A stretch of 64,000 bases of DNA from Aplectana chamaeleonis (GCA_029168955.1 JAPDOI010001389.1:1-64000); one strand, 5' to 3'. Counted from the first letter of the stretch, positions 45,610 through 59,200 are shown. Numbers and translations: made by a program. The notes: a model not told the origin generated them from the letters alone.

Positions 45610-46103
45610 TTAAAGGCAGTGGTCGCGATGAAAAATGTTATCTAAAAAACTATAAGAATCAGCTTAGATAGAACACAGCTGAAAAACTCGCTCTACCTGG
45701 AGTTTATATGGCCCAAAGATGCTAGTTCGTGCACACGTGCACAGCGCCGCAAAAAAAAAGATCGCAGCCTCAGGGCGAGCGGTCAATATCGTCGACATTC
45801 AGTGGGAAAAAATAAAAGCACTTCAGTCAATGTTTCTGACTAGATGAGTCGGAAGGATAATGTTCATTAGTTGAAATTCAATTTCAAGCCAGGTGATGTT
45901 TTCGATGTCAGAGATCATCGCTGCCGATGATGTGGAGTGGGCTCGTTGACCATCAAAGGACAGGAGAGTTCAGGCTTCGAATTTGGTCTGAATCAGCGGT
46001 TTTTTCGTGATTTTTTTCTCGTAGCTTCTACTACTCTGAACTCAGAAAAGGGTTTGGAGAGGAAAAGAAGACGAGCTATTTTGAGCGCGACCACTGCCTT
46101 TAA
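45610..46103. mobile_element. TTAA-bounded MITE, subfamily A2, uninterrupted copy
   Basis: Left TTAAAGGCAGTGGTCGCGAT, right GCGCGACCACTGCCTTTAA. The body matches 36747-37593 without its two nested insertions and therefore serves as the empty-site reference. 494 bp, non-coding. Confidence 0.9.
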
Positions 46104-46104
46104 G

Positions 46105-47815
46105 GCGATTGCAAAAAGAGCAATAAAACATGTAGAAAGGAAGCAAATAGCAAATGAACAAATGAGGTTTCTCTGGAAGTTAGCTCGCGCATAAAGTCAC
46201 TCTAGGACACCCACCCCCCGCGCACTGCATTGGTTGTATCTACCACTAATGGTAAGGTACTAAAATAGTTCGTAATTGAAAATTAGAGTCCAAGGAAACA
46301 CAGGGAACGCTGATTTTTGATTTCGAGACTCCATATCCTGGAGAACTTTGACGTTTCCGACGTGTTTTTCCATTGTCGACGGAAAATTGGGTCGGTGATG
46401 CGCTTTCGGACACGTTCAGTGGGTGATATTGTACATTTACCTCGCCAATGATGAAGGGTAACTGACTAACTTCATTTAGTCGAGTTATCTATTGTAAAAT
46501 TCCATAAATTATCCCGAGAATTAATGTGCTCCTTGTGATTATTCGAGGCCATGGCGTTTGGGCGATTGCCTAGCAACGCAGCGAGGTCGCGTCTTTAGCT
46601 CACAGCTGTGGGTTACGTCTGTCAGTTCTCATTTAATTCCTCGAGATCCGCCACCCTTATTTTTTATATATTGGCTCACTTTTGATGATCCATTTGAGTT
46701 CGTCACAGTACATTTTTGCCATCTTTGAAGGCATTTTTTCAGACATTGGTATTGGCCAAAAACTTCAACATCGACGATTATTATGACTAATCCTCTCGGA
46801 AATCCCAGATTGAATAATTTGTTCAAATATGGCTTTTTTGAAAGGTCAAACAAACAAATGAGTTAGGCCTTTTTAAAAATTTCAGATGGATGATTTAACA
46901 AAGAAAGTCTTTTGAATTTTCTCTGAATGAATGCATGAACCTAACTAGCTTCTTTCGAATATTTTCGATGGGTGAATAAGTTGGAAGACCTGTCCTCCAC
47001 CAGATTCAAGTTAATATTCCAATTTCCGATCAGTTTCCGAATACTTCACGAAAATAATCAAAACACTCCTTCGCCGCTGGCTGATTATTGGAATGCCGTG
47101 CACTGAAGCAAACCGAATATTTTCCGGGAAAGAAGTGAATAAATTTTTTTTTTCAAAACAGCCAAACGTTCGAGCGCTCGAATATTCGGGTGACTCCAAT
47201 ATTCAATCAATTCGGTCCCAAGTCTACTTTTCGTTCCTGTTCCGTTTTTCTTAAAAAAAAACAGGGAATTCCACTGGGAATCCATTTTGTCATAGTCTAA
47301 GATTGACGAAATGAAGTACCTACCGACCTACGTTCTCGTCCATGCTATGATTAGTGAAAATTGTGAGCGACTCCTGTCTATACCAATATCTGAAAGAGCA
47401 ATAAGCTCAAAACGTTAGGTTTTATTACCAAAATGACGTTCCCTCTCGTGTAACCTACCGTAAAGCTTCGGAGCATCGTTAACGGACCTCATAATTGGGT
47501 TTAGCGCCACAAAGGCCCACTATGGCCTCAGTTTGGGCGCGAAAATATCGATCTCTATACCCCTGAAAATAGGATTGGGCCTCATGCGGTTCTGGAGGTA
47601 AATAAATCTTTAAAAATTTCACCGATGGCGCTTCTTAGGCGCGCTGAACGCCAAAATGAGGTTTGCTTTTAGTCTCCAAAAACGATTCGATTTGTCTGAA
47701 TTTCTTCGTACTTTGTCGTATTCTTCATTTGATCTTTGTGTTTACATGTTTTGGCTCTACTTATTCTGTTTATTGAGTTTGTATTCCGTGGAAATACTTG
47801 CTGTCCACATCATGG
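46105..47815. other. Gene-free stretch
   Basis: AT-rich with no supported exon. Frames on minus at 46853-46629 and 47285-47011 are low-complexity. Confidence 0.35.
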
Positions 47816-47819
47816 GTGA

Positions 47820-47995
47820 AATTCCGGTACGCACTGTCGGGAACCAGTGTTGCAAGCATAAAAAGGAGTGAGACAAAGGTCAATCGTGCTGGGACCACGA
47901 GTTGTCAGCTCGATTATCCTCGAGTTGGGTGTTGTACCAGCAGTTATCCGCAACTGTGGACCAAAATTTAAACCCGATAAGGACAGTGCATTGGT
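47820..47995. repeat. Foldback repeat E copy
   Basis: CGGTACGCACTGTCGGGAAC at the left and CAGTTATCCGCAACTGTGGA at the right. The interior TCAATCGTGCTGGGACCACG and CTCGATTATCCTCGAGTTGG resemble 9390-9440 inverted. Confidence 0.45.
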
Positions 47996-48269
47996 CTGTG
48001 CCATCGTAAGGGTTAGCCACGCCCGTACCCAAGGCAAGTGTTTGATAGGTAGTGGAGATTAGCAAAAATCCTTAGCATGTTTTCCCCAATGGACTCCCCT
48101 ATAATGCTTGATAGGTAACCATTTGAAGCCTGACGAATGCTTTCTGGTCAGTTCTTGCTCGTTGTCTTCATATCTGAATTCGGATTTTGCTACCGACTCG
48201 TCTGAACGAAGTTATAGGCGTTTGTAGAGCTTCGCCGGAAGGTAAGGGCTCCCATCAGGTAATTTTTAG

Positions 48270-48640
48270 GGTGCTCAGAAAAATTCTTTAAGATTTGACT
48301 CAAAACATCTATACAGGGGTTATTTAGGGTTCTGAACCCGAACCTGGGGTCTGTTTGTCGATATTCCGATGTTAACTGCAGGTTACGATAGGCATAATGC
48401 TAATTAGCACGCGTAATCTAACCTACCCTAATAATTCGGAAATTGACAGATGAACATAAAAATCATATTCAGCATTCCGAGCAACCTACGCATAGAAATT
48501 TCGAGAAATTAATAGAAAAAATCTAAGACTTTGACCAAACTACCATATATCCCGCGTATCCTACCCTATCCTACCCTAATCCATAGAAAATCGATGAATG
48601 GGTTGCAGATTTCTGTTCAACACACTAGAAAGCCCCCACA
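48270..48640 (+). repeat. Dispersed repeat C copy
   Basis: AAATTCTTTAAGATTTGACTC, GGTTCTGAACCCGAACCTGG, AACTGCAGGTTACGATAGGC and repeated ATCCTACCCT phrases match the order at 3000-3300 and 52730-52960. Confidence 0.5.
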
Positions 48641-48899
48641 GGAAAATTTTGAGCCTCATCTATCAAATCAACGCGGAAATAGTCAAATAGCGCGTTTTGC
48701 CTAAAAAATTTCCCCTATGGGATCCTTCACTTAAAATATGCTGCTACTTTCAAAAACTGTCAAATCAGCATCAGAATCCTGACCAGCATCTCAAGAAATC
48801 ATCATGGGGAAATTTTAAGTCAGATCTGCAATGTTTTATGAAACGCTTCCAGGACCGTCTGATTCTGTTTTTGTTTATGGAAACGCTATCATATTCACA

Positions 48900-49150
48900 G
48901 CTCAGTTTTCCACGTAATAATGTGTTATGTACACCGAGCTTCCCTGAAATCGCTTTGTTTCTGAAGGAAGAGGTTTTCGCAGTTGTTTCTCAGAACCGTC
49001 GCGCGCGGCGCAGTGCGGCGAAAAGTTGGGCGTTAATTGTCCTAGTAATCGAAGAGCAGTTTCTACTTTTTTTCATGAATTAGATTTTGGTGGGACAATC
49101 TTGAGATCCGTTCAGGTAGAGTTTTGAAAATCCTTAACTAAACACGCTTG
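48900..49150 (+). repeat. Dispersed repeat I, copy 1
   Basis: AATAATGTGTTATGTACACC, TCGCTTTGTTTCTGAAGGAA, TTTTCGCAGTTGTTTCTCAG, GGGCGTTAATTGTCCTAGTA and AAAATCCTTAACTAAAC correspond, in order, to 61565-61795. Both copies are non-coding. Confidence 0.65.
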
Positions 49151-49154
49151 GGAA

Positions 49155-50200
49155 TTTCCTGGAAAGTCGGACGTGTGTTGTGAAAACCACAAAACGTTAA
49201 ATGAAGAAGTTCGAGGACTCAACCTGCACGAATCTCGAGACTGTTCCTCTTGCATTTTATCCATGAAGGAAACATGAAGATTACTCTTTTATAACTTGTA
49301 CCATACAATAACTACTCAAAATTTCGCTGCAGTTTGCAGCGCGCAACGCTTTTAAGAAACGAGCCCAAAAACCGTTTCATTCAAAAACTAAGGAACATCG
49401 GTCGACGAACCACATTCTTAGGTAAGAAATTGAGCTGTGAATATGACAGCGGTTTCAGATTCTGAAAAAGTCTTCGATGAAAAAGTTACAAGCATCGGAT
49501 GTTTTTTCGCCAAGTTTGGCCAATGCTCCCCGTTTTCATAACTTAGCGCGGGTAGTGTACGTCTAGTTACGATTGAAAAAATTCTTGAGCCAATTTCATC
49601 CAAGTTTGAGTTTAGATTCGGAGGTAGCGTGCCGAAATTGGCCAAAACATTCATCACTTTTGAAATGTTGAGGAAAGCCTGGCGAGGTTACCAGTTAAAT
49701 ACAGAAACAGGATTATTCAGTAGAGGAGACCGTTCAAAAAAAGATTTAGAGAACTCGCCTATGAACGTTGTGCTTGCCTCTATGAAAAACTGCGTGAAAT
49801 ACTTCCAGGATTTTTTTAGCTCAACTCACTTCAGGTCAAGGTTGGAGCTCATCGCAGACGTTCGATATTTTTATGATTGAATACAATTCTGACCTCATGC
49901 TTGACCAATCGAACACTCGGTCCAGCTTCGAGATGCGAAATATGAATATACGGCTAAATCGGTTGATCCGAATATTCGATTTTCCGAGCAGTCGATTTGT
50001 TGAGGACCAAGAATTCGTTTTTTTTTACGAATACCTGGTTTTCTCGGAGAGCCACATTATTTGTTTTATTCTTGAAACCAACACATTTTTTCTTAAATTT
50101 CGGTGACTGCGAGGATTCGGCTATTCTGGCCTTACGATATTCGGATATTTGCTAACCACAAATTTTACCTTTGCTTATGAGCAAACACATTGTGTATGTC
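49155..50200. other. No supported gene
   Basis: The 83-codon plus frame at 49629-49880 (contains RKAWRGYQLNTETGLF) has no splice context or motif. AATGCTCCCCGTTTTC at 49520 recurs at 63875, hinting at another diverged repeat. Confidence 0.3.
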
Positions 50201-50204
50201 GGAA

Positions 50205-50380
50205 CGAAAAAGCGATTCGCAGTTGCGGGCAGCAGCTCTTGCAGCACGCAGCTAGAATGTAATCGTTCAGGGACCTCGTTTTGTCAGCAGCACGATTACC
50301 CGTTGCCCCAGCATGATCTTGCGGGCGTGCGCATCGCAACGGCGGTGGACTGTATCTGCACACCGGATTTCCATAAGTAC
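50205..50380. repeat. Foldback repeat E copy
   Basis: GATTCGCAGTTGCGGGCAGC and AGCACGCAGC at the left, with ATCGCAACGGCGGTGGACTG at the right. Central CACGATTACC as in other copies. Confidence 0.45.
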
Positions 50381-50389
50381 TGAATTGTG

Positions 50390-51090
50390 AATGTATTGCA
50401 TTCTGAGCAAATTACAGCTTCGATGTTGAATGACTTCGCGTGTAAACGACTGGTACGGTAACTTTCTCTCAAGACGTGTTGTTCCATTGAAACGTGAGGT
50501 TCCGCCAAACTCTGTAACCGAAGGCTATGCAGCTGTGATAAGGAAGCTGCGGCTAACGAAGGTTGGTGATATGTGCTGCCCAGATAAAAAATTCGAAAAT
50601 GTAGATTGACGTCAACGAGTGAGCTTTCAAAGATTTCGTTCCCGTTTTCCACCTTTCCTTTGTTTGCTACATACTGTCATGACACAATAATAAGGTTTCA
50701 CGGAAAACGTAATAGCATTTTTTCATCAAGAACGTCTTTTCGTCCAACGCAGTCTTTATAGTAGGATGATAATCCCGTTTTTATGGGGGAAATGATCTTT
50801 TTTTTCTGGAAAAACATGAACTTTGCCGACCAGAAAGAACAAAATTGTGTTAAAAGAAGCACAAAAAAGTCGCTAACACAGCAAGTTTAATGCGCAAAAC
50901 CATTTCCGATGTGGCAACTTCTGCTACACTAAAAACACAGGATAGGAGGAAGGGGCTGGGGGGCTCCATTCGATTACTGAAAATTTTCGTTAGGTTTTTT
51001 GTTCTAGAAATGAGGATTATGTGGATACTTTCGTCATCATTCTCAACTTCATGGGCTTACATGAACAAACAAATTGAAAATAAGATAAGG
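50390..51090. other. Gene-free stretch
   Basis: Nothing recognised on either strand. Confidence 0.35.
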
Positions 51091-51091
51091 C

Positions 51092-51298
51092 TTATATCGG
51101 GAACACTGTCTCAAAAACCTCATAAAGGGTTTTCTCAATTTCTAGTCGAGCGAGTGGACGAGGACGCGGATGTTGGTCGTCGCGCGCATTCGAAGCTCCA
51201 CTTGGGGGTAATTTCGGGATCGCGGCATAGCTGGCCGCAATGATCGCGTCTCGCCCATTCGTTCGACCAAAGTTGGCGAAAGCCTCAACATGACTCAT
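51092..51298 (-). CDS. Possible small gene or exon, unrecognised
   Basis: The minus-strand ATG at 51298 opens MSHVEAFANFGRTNGRDAII, then ASYAAIPKLPPSGASNARDD and PRPRPLARLEIEKTLYE. The GC content and codon choice look protein-like against AT-rich flanks, and an acceptor-like CTGCTTGTAG lies just upstream. A GAG/GTTTTT could end an exon near 51110. No homologue is recognised, and GC-rich repeat DNA could give the same appearance. Confidence 0.25.
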   Translation of the reverse strand: MSHVEAFANFGRTNGRDAIIAASYAAIPKLPPSGASNARDDQHPRPRPLARLEIEKTLYEVFETVFPI

Positions 51299-51299
51299 G

Positions 51300-51740
51300 A
51301 CTACAAGCAGGTAGGTTGAACGAACCTGGTTCCATCGTCGATTCAGGAGCAGAGCAAATTCCTAAGAGCTCTAATACCATGAAGGCGTAACTTTACGACT
51401 ACAGCTCTACTATTTGTGAGGCTGTAAGCACTGATATCAAAAACAGCACAAAATGCTTTGGTACAAAGGGAAAAAAACGGCATTGTTACTCCACAGTTGA
51501 TGTACTCATGAGCTTTGCCAATCTGCAACATCGATGAACTCAATATTTTTGTTTTATCTGAATCGATTGCATTCTACAATTAGAGAATCATCCCTTTTTC
51601 ATAGTGTGTCGGAACCTTATTAGTTGGTCCTCAAAACTATGAAAGACCTGTATACTGCAGAAGAAACCCCACACTCACTAGGGACTGTTTTAACCACTTG
51701 TGGCGATTTGGGAAGCCATATTGTCGTTGCTGTAGGTCTG
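51300..51740. other. No supported gene
   Basis: Nothing recognised. Confidence 0.4.
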
Positions 51741-51744
51741 TGAC

Positions 51745-52645
51745 AGTACCTACTATACTTCTTATCCGATGATAATTTTTCGGATAATGGATCGATTCAG
51801 ATAATGCCGATTTCAAATTTTCCGGATATTGGTTCGATTCAGTCAACGCGCTTTTTTAATTTTCGGATAATGGATCGATTCAGATAATGCCGTTTTTCCA
51901 ATCATTCGGATACGGATATCCGGCCGGATAATTTCGGATAACTTCGGATATTTTCGGAACAAAGTTGAGGCAAAACGGTGAAAAAGAAACCAGGCACTCA
52001 AGGCAAGCCTATGAAAACATCCATAATTGAGCAAACAATAGTACTTCATTGCATTTGCAGTATACACACATACAAACTTGAATCTTCATATATGAATATT
52101 AATAAAAATATGAAAAAAAATCTTCTATTACTCTATCGCCGCTGGGAGGCACAGTATTATTCATACACAGGTTTTTTAGGACAACTAGCAAGTAAAAAGT
52201 ATGCACAGCGACTATACAAAAAAAAATTCTACCCTGAGTAACTAGCAACTTGGCCATTTCACTTGACCACGCCCATTTTTCGGCGCCGCAACGGCTCTTC
52301 CGATTTCAGAAGGAGGAGGAAAATCCTGAGTTGATTTACTAAAAAGGAGGCGGTACGGAAAATGTTTGTGGCGTAGTGCAACTTTATCCGATTTTATCCA
52401 AAAAATATCCGATTTTGTCCGAAAATTATCCGATTTTATCCGAAATTTTACCCGAATTTTATCCGATTTTATCCGAAATTTAGCCGAATGTTATCCGGAA
52501 TCTTGACGCTTCGGATATTGATTCGATTCAGATAAAGCTGATTTCAAATTTCCCGGACATTGATTCGATTCAGATAATACGTTTTTCGGATATCGGATTA
52601 TCCGAGAAGGAGTGATTCGAATACTAAGTATAGTACCTACATGAC
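51745..52645. mobile_element. TCCGAT-rich element, about 900 bp
   Basis: Left ACCTACTATACTTCTTATCC and right GAATACTAAGTATAGTACC are inverted (shared TACTATACTT). Just inside both ends are repeats of TTCGGATAATGGATCGATTC/GGATATTGATTCGATTCAG and runs of ATCCGATTTTATCCGAAA. A repeat K piece (GACCACGCCCATTTTTCGGC) lies inside at 52265. Related to 42244-43700. Confidence 0.6.
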
Positions 52646-52729
52646 CTGTGCTGGAAATTCCCTAAAAGGCTGTGGGCTTCTAATAAATGGCTTTTCCATT
52701 GCTTCACGAATATGCAGGTAGGGAGAGCT

Positions 52730-52960
52730 ACCCACCAGGGAATTTTCGTCGTGTTCAGAAAGAAATTTTTCGGAGGCTCAAAACTTTCAACTGGGGGTCA
52801 TTTAAAGCGCTGAACCCGAATCTGGGGCCTAATCCTCGCCAGATTTAGGGTTACTGTAGGTTACGGTAATCAGTATGCCTACTAACTGGCGTTGCTTACC
52901 TTCAAGCTTTGAAAATGAAAAAAATAGATCTCAAATTTGTGTTCAGCGTTGTAAATAACA
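52730..52960 (+). repeat. Dispersed repeat C copy
   Basis: AGAAATTTTTCGGAGGCTC, GCTGAACCCGAATCTGGGG and TTACTGTAGGTTACGGTAA follow the family order. Confidence 0.55.
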
Positions 52961-53026
52961 CCCATAGGGACGTCAGAGAACCCACCAGATCATAGCGAGT
53001 CAGCGTTAGTTCAAGCGATAATTACA

Positions 53027-53232
53027 TATAGTGGATCCCACCAAGAGTGTCTCATTTATTTATCAATGGGAAGCGGTCGATTGGAGATCAGTGAACATGA
53101 AACTCGTTGCAGTACAACCGCTCTCGCTCAATCGGTTTCGAGCGTGCTTGTATGGGATTCATGCACATTGATCCCCAGCCGACCGCTTCTTATTGATAAG
53201 TAAATGAGACACTCTTGGTGGACTCCACTATA
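53027..53232. mobile_element. 206-bp foldback MITE upstream of an nphp-4 exon
   Basis: TATAGTGGATCCCACCAAGA and TATAGTGGAGTCCACCAAGA (inverse of the right end) continue as GTGTCTCATTTA and TATCAAT for about 55 bp per arm. Both ends carry TATA. It ends 24 bases before the acceptor of the exon at 53256. Confidence 0.9.
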
Positions 53233-53255
53233 CATGACATTTGCGGGAGTTTCAG

Positions 53256-56200
53256 CTCGCTCACTCTGCTACATATCACGTCTCGTGCTACTTCTTTGAT
53301 GCCAAGAATAGCCAATTCTTCGGAAGTCCTTACCAGTCTGCCGATCGAGAGCCGGCTCACAACGAATGCAATATTGATGACGTAGGTAACTTTCTATTGT
53401 TTTGTACGCAGTGAGAGCATAATAGATTTCCAGGCTGACTTGAAACCCGAGTCGGCTGCAGCTACGAAAGCAGTCGCCTAACCCTACATACATAATTGTA
53501 GAGAAACTTAACTCTGGTGTCAACCGATTCTTAATTTATAGTATGATATTACAACCTTGACATGTAACAAAAGTTCTGCATAAATTTAATGCTGTGTATC
53601 GGAGACTGGGCAAACAGTTTATCTTGTCACGCACTGCACAAAAGAAAGAAAGGTCAATCAGGATTACACATATGGTCTTCCTATCAGATTTAGTCTAGTG
53701 AATGGTGCAGGAGCGATCATTGCGACTGGCCGTGCGGCGTTGGCGACACCACCGGCCAACAGGGTTTTGACTGCGCGCGGCGATCGACCTCCACAGTTCC
53801 CCCTACACACTAGACAAAATTCTCTAATACAAGGAGATTCTATGTGTTTGGTTGAAGAACAGGATCCCGCGTTTCTCTTCAACGGTGGATTCAGGAAGCT
53901 TCGGCGTAATTTTATGGATCGTTAGGAAGGGATTTATTTCATTCATGAAAAAGTACAACTGATATTTCTACAAGTCGATTTTCGGATCAATGAAAAGGAT
54001 AATGGGCCCAAAAATCAATAAGCGAGATTCGATATGAAGAGTCGCTCTATCTTATGAGGCGGAAATCTTCCTTCCAGTCAATCTATGAAATGAAGCCAAG
54101 AGGTCTAAAATGTCTTCGATCTTTCTAAAATCGATTATAAACGGGGACCTATTCTCCAATATTAGGCTGTAAAACAGATCGACGAGGTCTTGGATGTCGA
54201 TATTTTTGTGAAAAATAGTAGTTTAAAGGCAGTATTCGCGATAAATTTCGTCTTCAGTTTTCCGCAGGAAATCGAAAGACCGGGGTCTCATTGGAGCAGT
54301 AGGGGTGAAAGAACGAACCAAAACACGAACAACGAGTTTGGTCTGCCTCCTCATTAGCATTGGAGCGCGAGCGCGTCTGAGTTTTAGCATTGGGGCTCAT
54401 CTGCACATGCTGTCTTTCAGGCCCATACCCGCGCAACTCATCCACCATTGAAATGTGGCTTTCAAGAAGAGGAGCTAATTTTGGATGTTTCGCAGCGTTT
54501 TTCATGATTCTTTCTTCACTATCGAAACAGTCAGACTATAAACCTTCGTTTTCTGGTGAAAGCGCGAAAACGATTTTTATCGTGGACACTGCCTTTAAAC
54601 AAAAATCTGATCAAATAAATATTATGGGTTTTCAAATAAATATTATGGGTTGGTTGTTTCTATTCATGCTCCCAGTTCTCTACCTGGTTGTCCGTCTGGT
54701 TCAGCACAAAATATGTGGCTCAAAAAATTGCAATGGAATTTGGATTAAAAGAAGCCTCCATAATAGCCGGACTCCTAGTATGTTGTAGCCTGACGAAAAT
54801 CGTTAGTTGGCTCATATTAAAGTGAGCTTTTATCTTTACTTTCCTTACTTTGACTTTCCTTACTTTCACGTTTGCGCAAACTACTCAATTATGAACTATT
54901 TTGATGCTTATCAGGCACTGATGGCTTATCGAAAACAAATGAAAAGATCTTAACTTTACGATTTTGCAATGATTTTGAACCAGAAAAGCGAGGGTTAGCT
55001 TATGTTAACACGGACATTGCAAAATTGGTTCTCTTAACACAAATCAGAAGTTGATACTCTATCTCGACTGACAAGGTGATCACTCATGTTCGATTTTCAT
55101 GTTTTAATTAAAGGCAGCATACATGCTCTTAAACGTGATAAGTTATCTACGGAAATAGAATGGTATTGCCTAGAGCAAAACGCCTAGGCATTTTGAGGCG
55201 TCGAAAAAGTGCAAAAGTCCCACAATGTCGCTAAGCGAGTGAGAAATTGGCCCCGCCTCTGTATTTCTCCGCCCCCTGTATTTGCCGTCCTCCAAAAGAG
55301 GGGTGCTGGGTCATTCCCACCGTCAGCGACGTTTGTGGGCGGTACAATAAGTACAATAAGTAAACCACATGCATCGATGACGGTGGTTATGGCACAGCAC
55401 CCGTTTTGGAGGAGGACGAAAATACAGGGTGCGGAGAAATACAGGGGCAGGACCAACTTCTCACAAGATGTAGTGTCATTGTGGGTCGCTTTTGACTCTT
55501 GAAAATGCTTCGGCGTTGTGTTCTGGATCATACCATTCTATTTCCGTAGTTATCTCGACCACGTTTACGCGTGTGTATGGCAGCGAGGGTTTGTTGAGAT
55601 AACCTAAACATTGCGAGATTCATCCCTTTCAACACAATTCAACAACTTATACCTTTTCGAATTAGACTGATACTCGACGGAATCTTGAATGATTCCTCAA
55701 TTCTCGATGATTATGCTCCTCAATTCCTATCGAGAAGCGTCGCTGATGGACAGTCATGTTATCGATGCATTAGCTGCTGTGTCATCGACAAACAAATGTG
55801 CCTAGAAACGTCAATTGGATGAAGTAGCAGTGTCTGCCTCGTTTTTCAAAATAAATAGTTTCGCTTCATCCATGGTAACAGAACCTGATACCCGCTTCTA
55901 AGAATCAGATGCTCAAAATCGTAGAGTTTTATCTTTTCAGTCAATTTTGATAACTTATCAGTGCCTGATCAGCTTTAAAACAGCCTATAACCAAGTCGTC
56001 CACCCTGACATAAGCTAATTCCAGCTTCTCGGTCTCAGAAATGTGAGATTTCATGATTTTCGACGGGTTACAGTGTACTTAAAGGTCGGTTGTCATTAAT
56101 TTTATGGCGGCCACTGCCTGCGCTCTTGCTGACAACCTGTAGAGGACAACCCCCAGAGCTTATTTATATTTAGGACCTCTTCTTTCACTGCCCTCATCTG

Positions 56201-59200
56201 GATGATGCTGTGAATATAGTGATCGAGGTTGTTGAAACGCTTCGAGCTCCCAACCAATCGAGCACCGTAGCCTGGGGACTAATACCGATTTGTGGTTATG
56301 GTGAGACAATCCTCGACTACTCTCGAGTGCCGCCAGGCTTTGATTTGCAGAGGTGAGATTTTCTAGCGTTCTTCGGCAAAAATGGAAGTTGCGCACAAGT
56401 TATCATCTTTTTTGTTGTTTATCGCATTGTGATTTAATACAGCATTCACGATTGGGAGTCCTGCCGACTTTCTGTGGAAAGCTACCTCCTCATTATATAA
56501 TGAAGCATTGGTGTGAAACAAACCCATTAAAAATCCGTCAGGAGAACTTTTAAATAGCGCCACTATTGTGTTGAACTCCGCCCATTTTGTTGAAATCCTA
56601 CCCTGAATGGGAAATTTACGTTGATGAATCGAGTGATTACCACAAAAAAATAATCATGCTTAAAGCATCATACTAGCTAAAGACTATATTTTAATTTTCC
56701 ATATTTTTGAGTGGGTGCATCCCTCTAGTGAAGGAAGCTGGCAAAGAAGCCCTTTTGAAAATGGAACTTGTTAAAAAATTCAGGGTTGAAAGTAGTCGAC
56801 AGTGGTGTTTGAATTCTCGCCATAATTGTGTTTTGTACATTTGCTTTGGATCGTAGGGGATCCCTTATTATACGATGGCTAGCTGCAAGTCGTGCCGTCC
56901 TCTTTTGACGAGATTCACACATTCGACCTCCTATATCTTCTTAGTAGGGCGTAGGTGACCCAACAAACTCTCACATGGGCCCAAACAAATAATCCGTCAT
57001 GGAAAACGGTAAATGGTACTCGGCGCATACGATGCGTTTAGGTAAAAACTGATATGGTGCTTTTTGATTACATTGAGAAGCATCGTTTGCCCCCACACGT
57101 CAACTTTTATTTCAGGAGGAAAAGTGGGACAATCGGAGTCTAAAAAGGTTTTTTTAACCATTTTTTTGGGTTTAGCTAGCGTATATGGTTTACAAAGTGA
57201 CTTTCCTAGTCAACAAAGTCTCTGATTCAAAATTCCTCTTTAACACTGCTTTTAATAAGCGCTGGTCAAAACAAGGGTGAATCGCTTGTGCATAAAATGA
57301 ATTCTGTTGCTCCGGCCAACTGCTCTAAACACTTGCAAAGTCTAAGGGCAATGGTATTCTCCAGCGACCGCCAATCGCTGGCGACGGACACGGCGACGGA
57401 GTTGTCGCCGCTGCATAAATTTCCACGCGCTTTTGCGTACCTACATTTTTACGTAAGCGCATCTGCAGAACAATTAATGAATACCGACTTTGTTCCTAAC
57501 ATCGTTTTCCTGAATGAAGTTGTATGGGGAAAGTTGGTTTTTTGATGGGAAAATATCACAATGAAATGTATGGATCACAAGTCTTTAATACGAAGTCATT
57601 CTAGATTAGGAGAAAAAGATTCCCATTTGGTATAGTACTGTGATCTTATTCGTCATTCAGCATGTGTCAAAATGAGTTCGGCAAGACGGAAAATGTGCTT
57701 ATGTGAAAAAATCATGTAAAGTGCACTGAACGGCCTGCAAATATGCCCAGAAAGGGTATAAGCGGCGTATAAAATGCTAATTAAACGATTACTGTCATAA
57801 CTGAGAATTGGCTACCGCTACCTCATCAGGAATATTTGAAAAATCTGAGAGGAAACAAAAAACAAGGTTCTCTGAGCTTGTAGTAAACCCTTTCGCGTTG
57901 TCACAACAATACAAGAAATATTTCGTGACAAGGAATGACAACGAACACCGATGTCATGTGTTTGTCTCGTGTTTGTTAAGAAGTGTCGCATCCTTTGGCG
58001 CAAAAACCACGATCTAATATTGGATATGAACTCGGGACACTCGCCCAACCACGGCGCGCACACCTACTGCACCATCTGGGTCTTGGCAGCTCCGCCACTC
58101 GACACCATCAAGTGATGAAACACGAGCAGTTGCTTGCAAAAACCACAGTCCTACGCGAGAACGGTACCCCGGACACACGTCTCATAGCGGCGCGCACACC
58201 AACTGCTCCAATAGTGCGCTACGCCGAACACCTAATCGGGTGCTATGATGGTCGGCCACGTCGATCACTGCGTTATACCTAGCATAAAACCCAGTGGTTG
58301 GAGACCATTGATCAATCCACAAAGTGGTGGTATCAACATTTGAAGCAGTTTCCACTATTATTATGCACTGCTTTGAGAACTTTTCCTGTTATTTACCCAC
58401 CCATACTTTCGATAGATTTTGTACTTTACCATGAATGCTTTTCTACAGCTTTTTTTTACTTCTATCAAATCACTATTCCGCTCATTCGAGTGGCTTGTTT
58501 ATTGTGGTTGTCTTTTCCATATTCTCATTGGTAAATGTTCTGTTGTTCTCACTTAATGTGGTTTTAAAGATTACAGTCAATTCATGCAGGTTAATTACAT
58601 CTTGATGTCGCCTCAGAATTTGACTTCTAGTTTTGAATAGGAGTTTTCAATATGAAATTTTTTCTTTTCTTCTTGAAATTATTTTTCCTAGTTTCCTTTT
58701 GAAGTTTTTTTTGGTTTTTGAACTGCCTTACGGGTAACTTGTAAGGACTTTAATCCCAGGACGCAAAAGGTATGTAGACCAAAAACTTGCAAACGAAAAA
58801 AATATAAGAATCAATAAAAACCCCTTTCGGGAATTTATTAAACCTCATCAACGTATAATAATCCTACAAAATGAGTATTGACACCATTTTTATTGAGAGA
58901 ACCCTTATTAGTATTGTCAAAGGGAGTAATAAATAAATACAGCGGAGGAATACCGCTGCAGTCAGCTGTTTTTGCCATATAAAAATTATGGAACTGAGTA
59001 AAATGCGCACAGTCCCATAACAATCAATCTCACGAACTGAAATCAAAAATAAACTATGAATTTTTTTCTCCAAAAAAAATCATATGAAAGAACGGAGATT
59101 AGAAATCAACAGTAAAAATGTTCAACTGAAATCAAAATGTTCCAAACGCATTTAAAATGCTGTAGTATTTAAACCCTTCATAAGTCGCTACATAAGAACA

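Noticed and set aside
55640..55810. Plus frame PFRIRLILDGILNDSS as an N-terminal nphp-4 exon
   Set aside because: It lies between exons 53381 and 56174, which already join in phase and account for the sequence order; there is no good acceptor.
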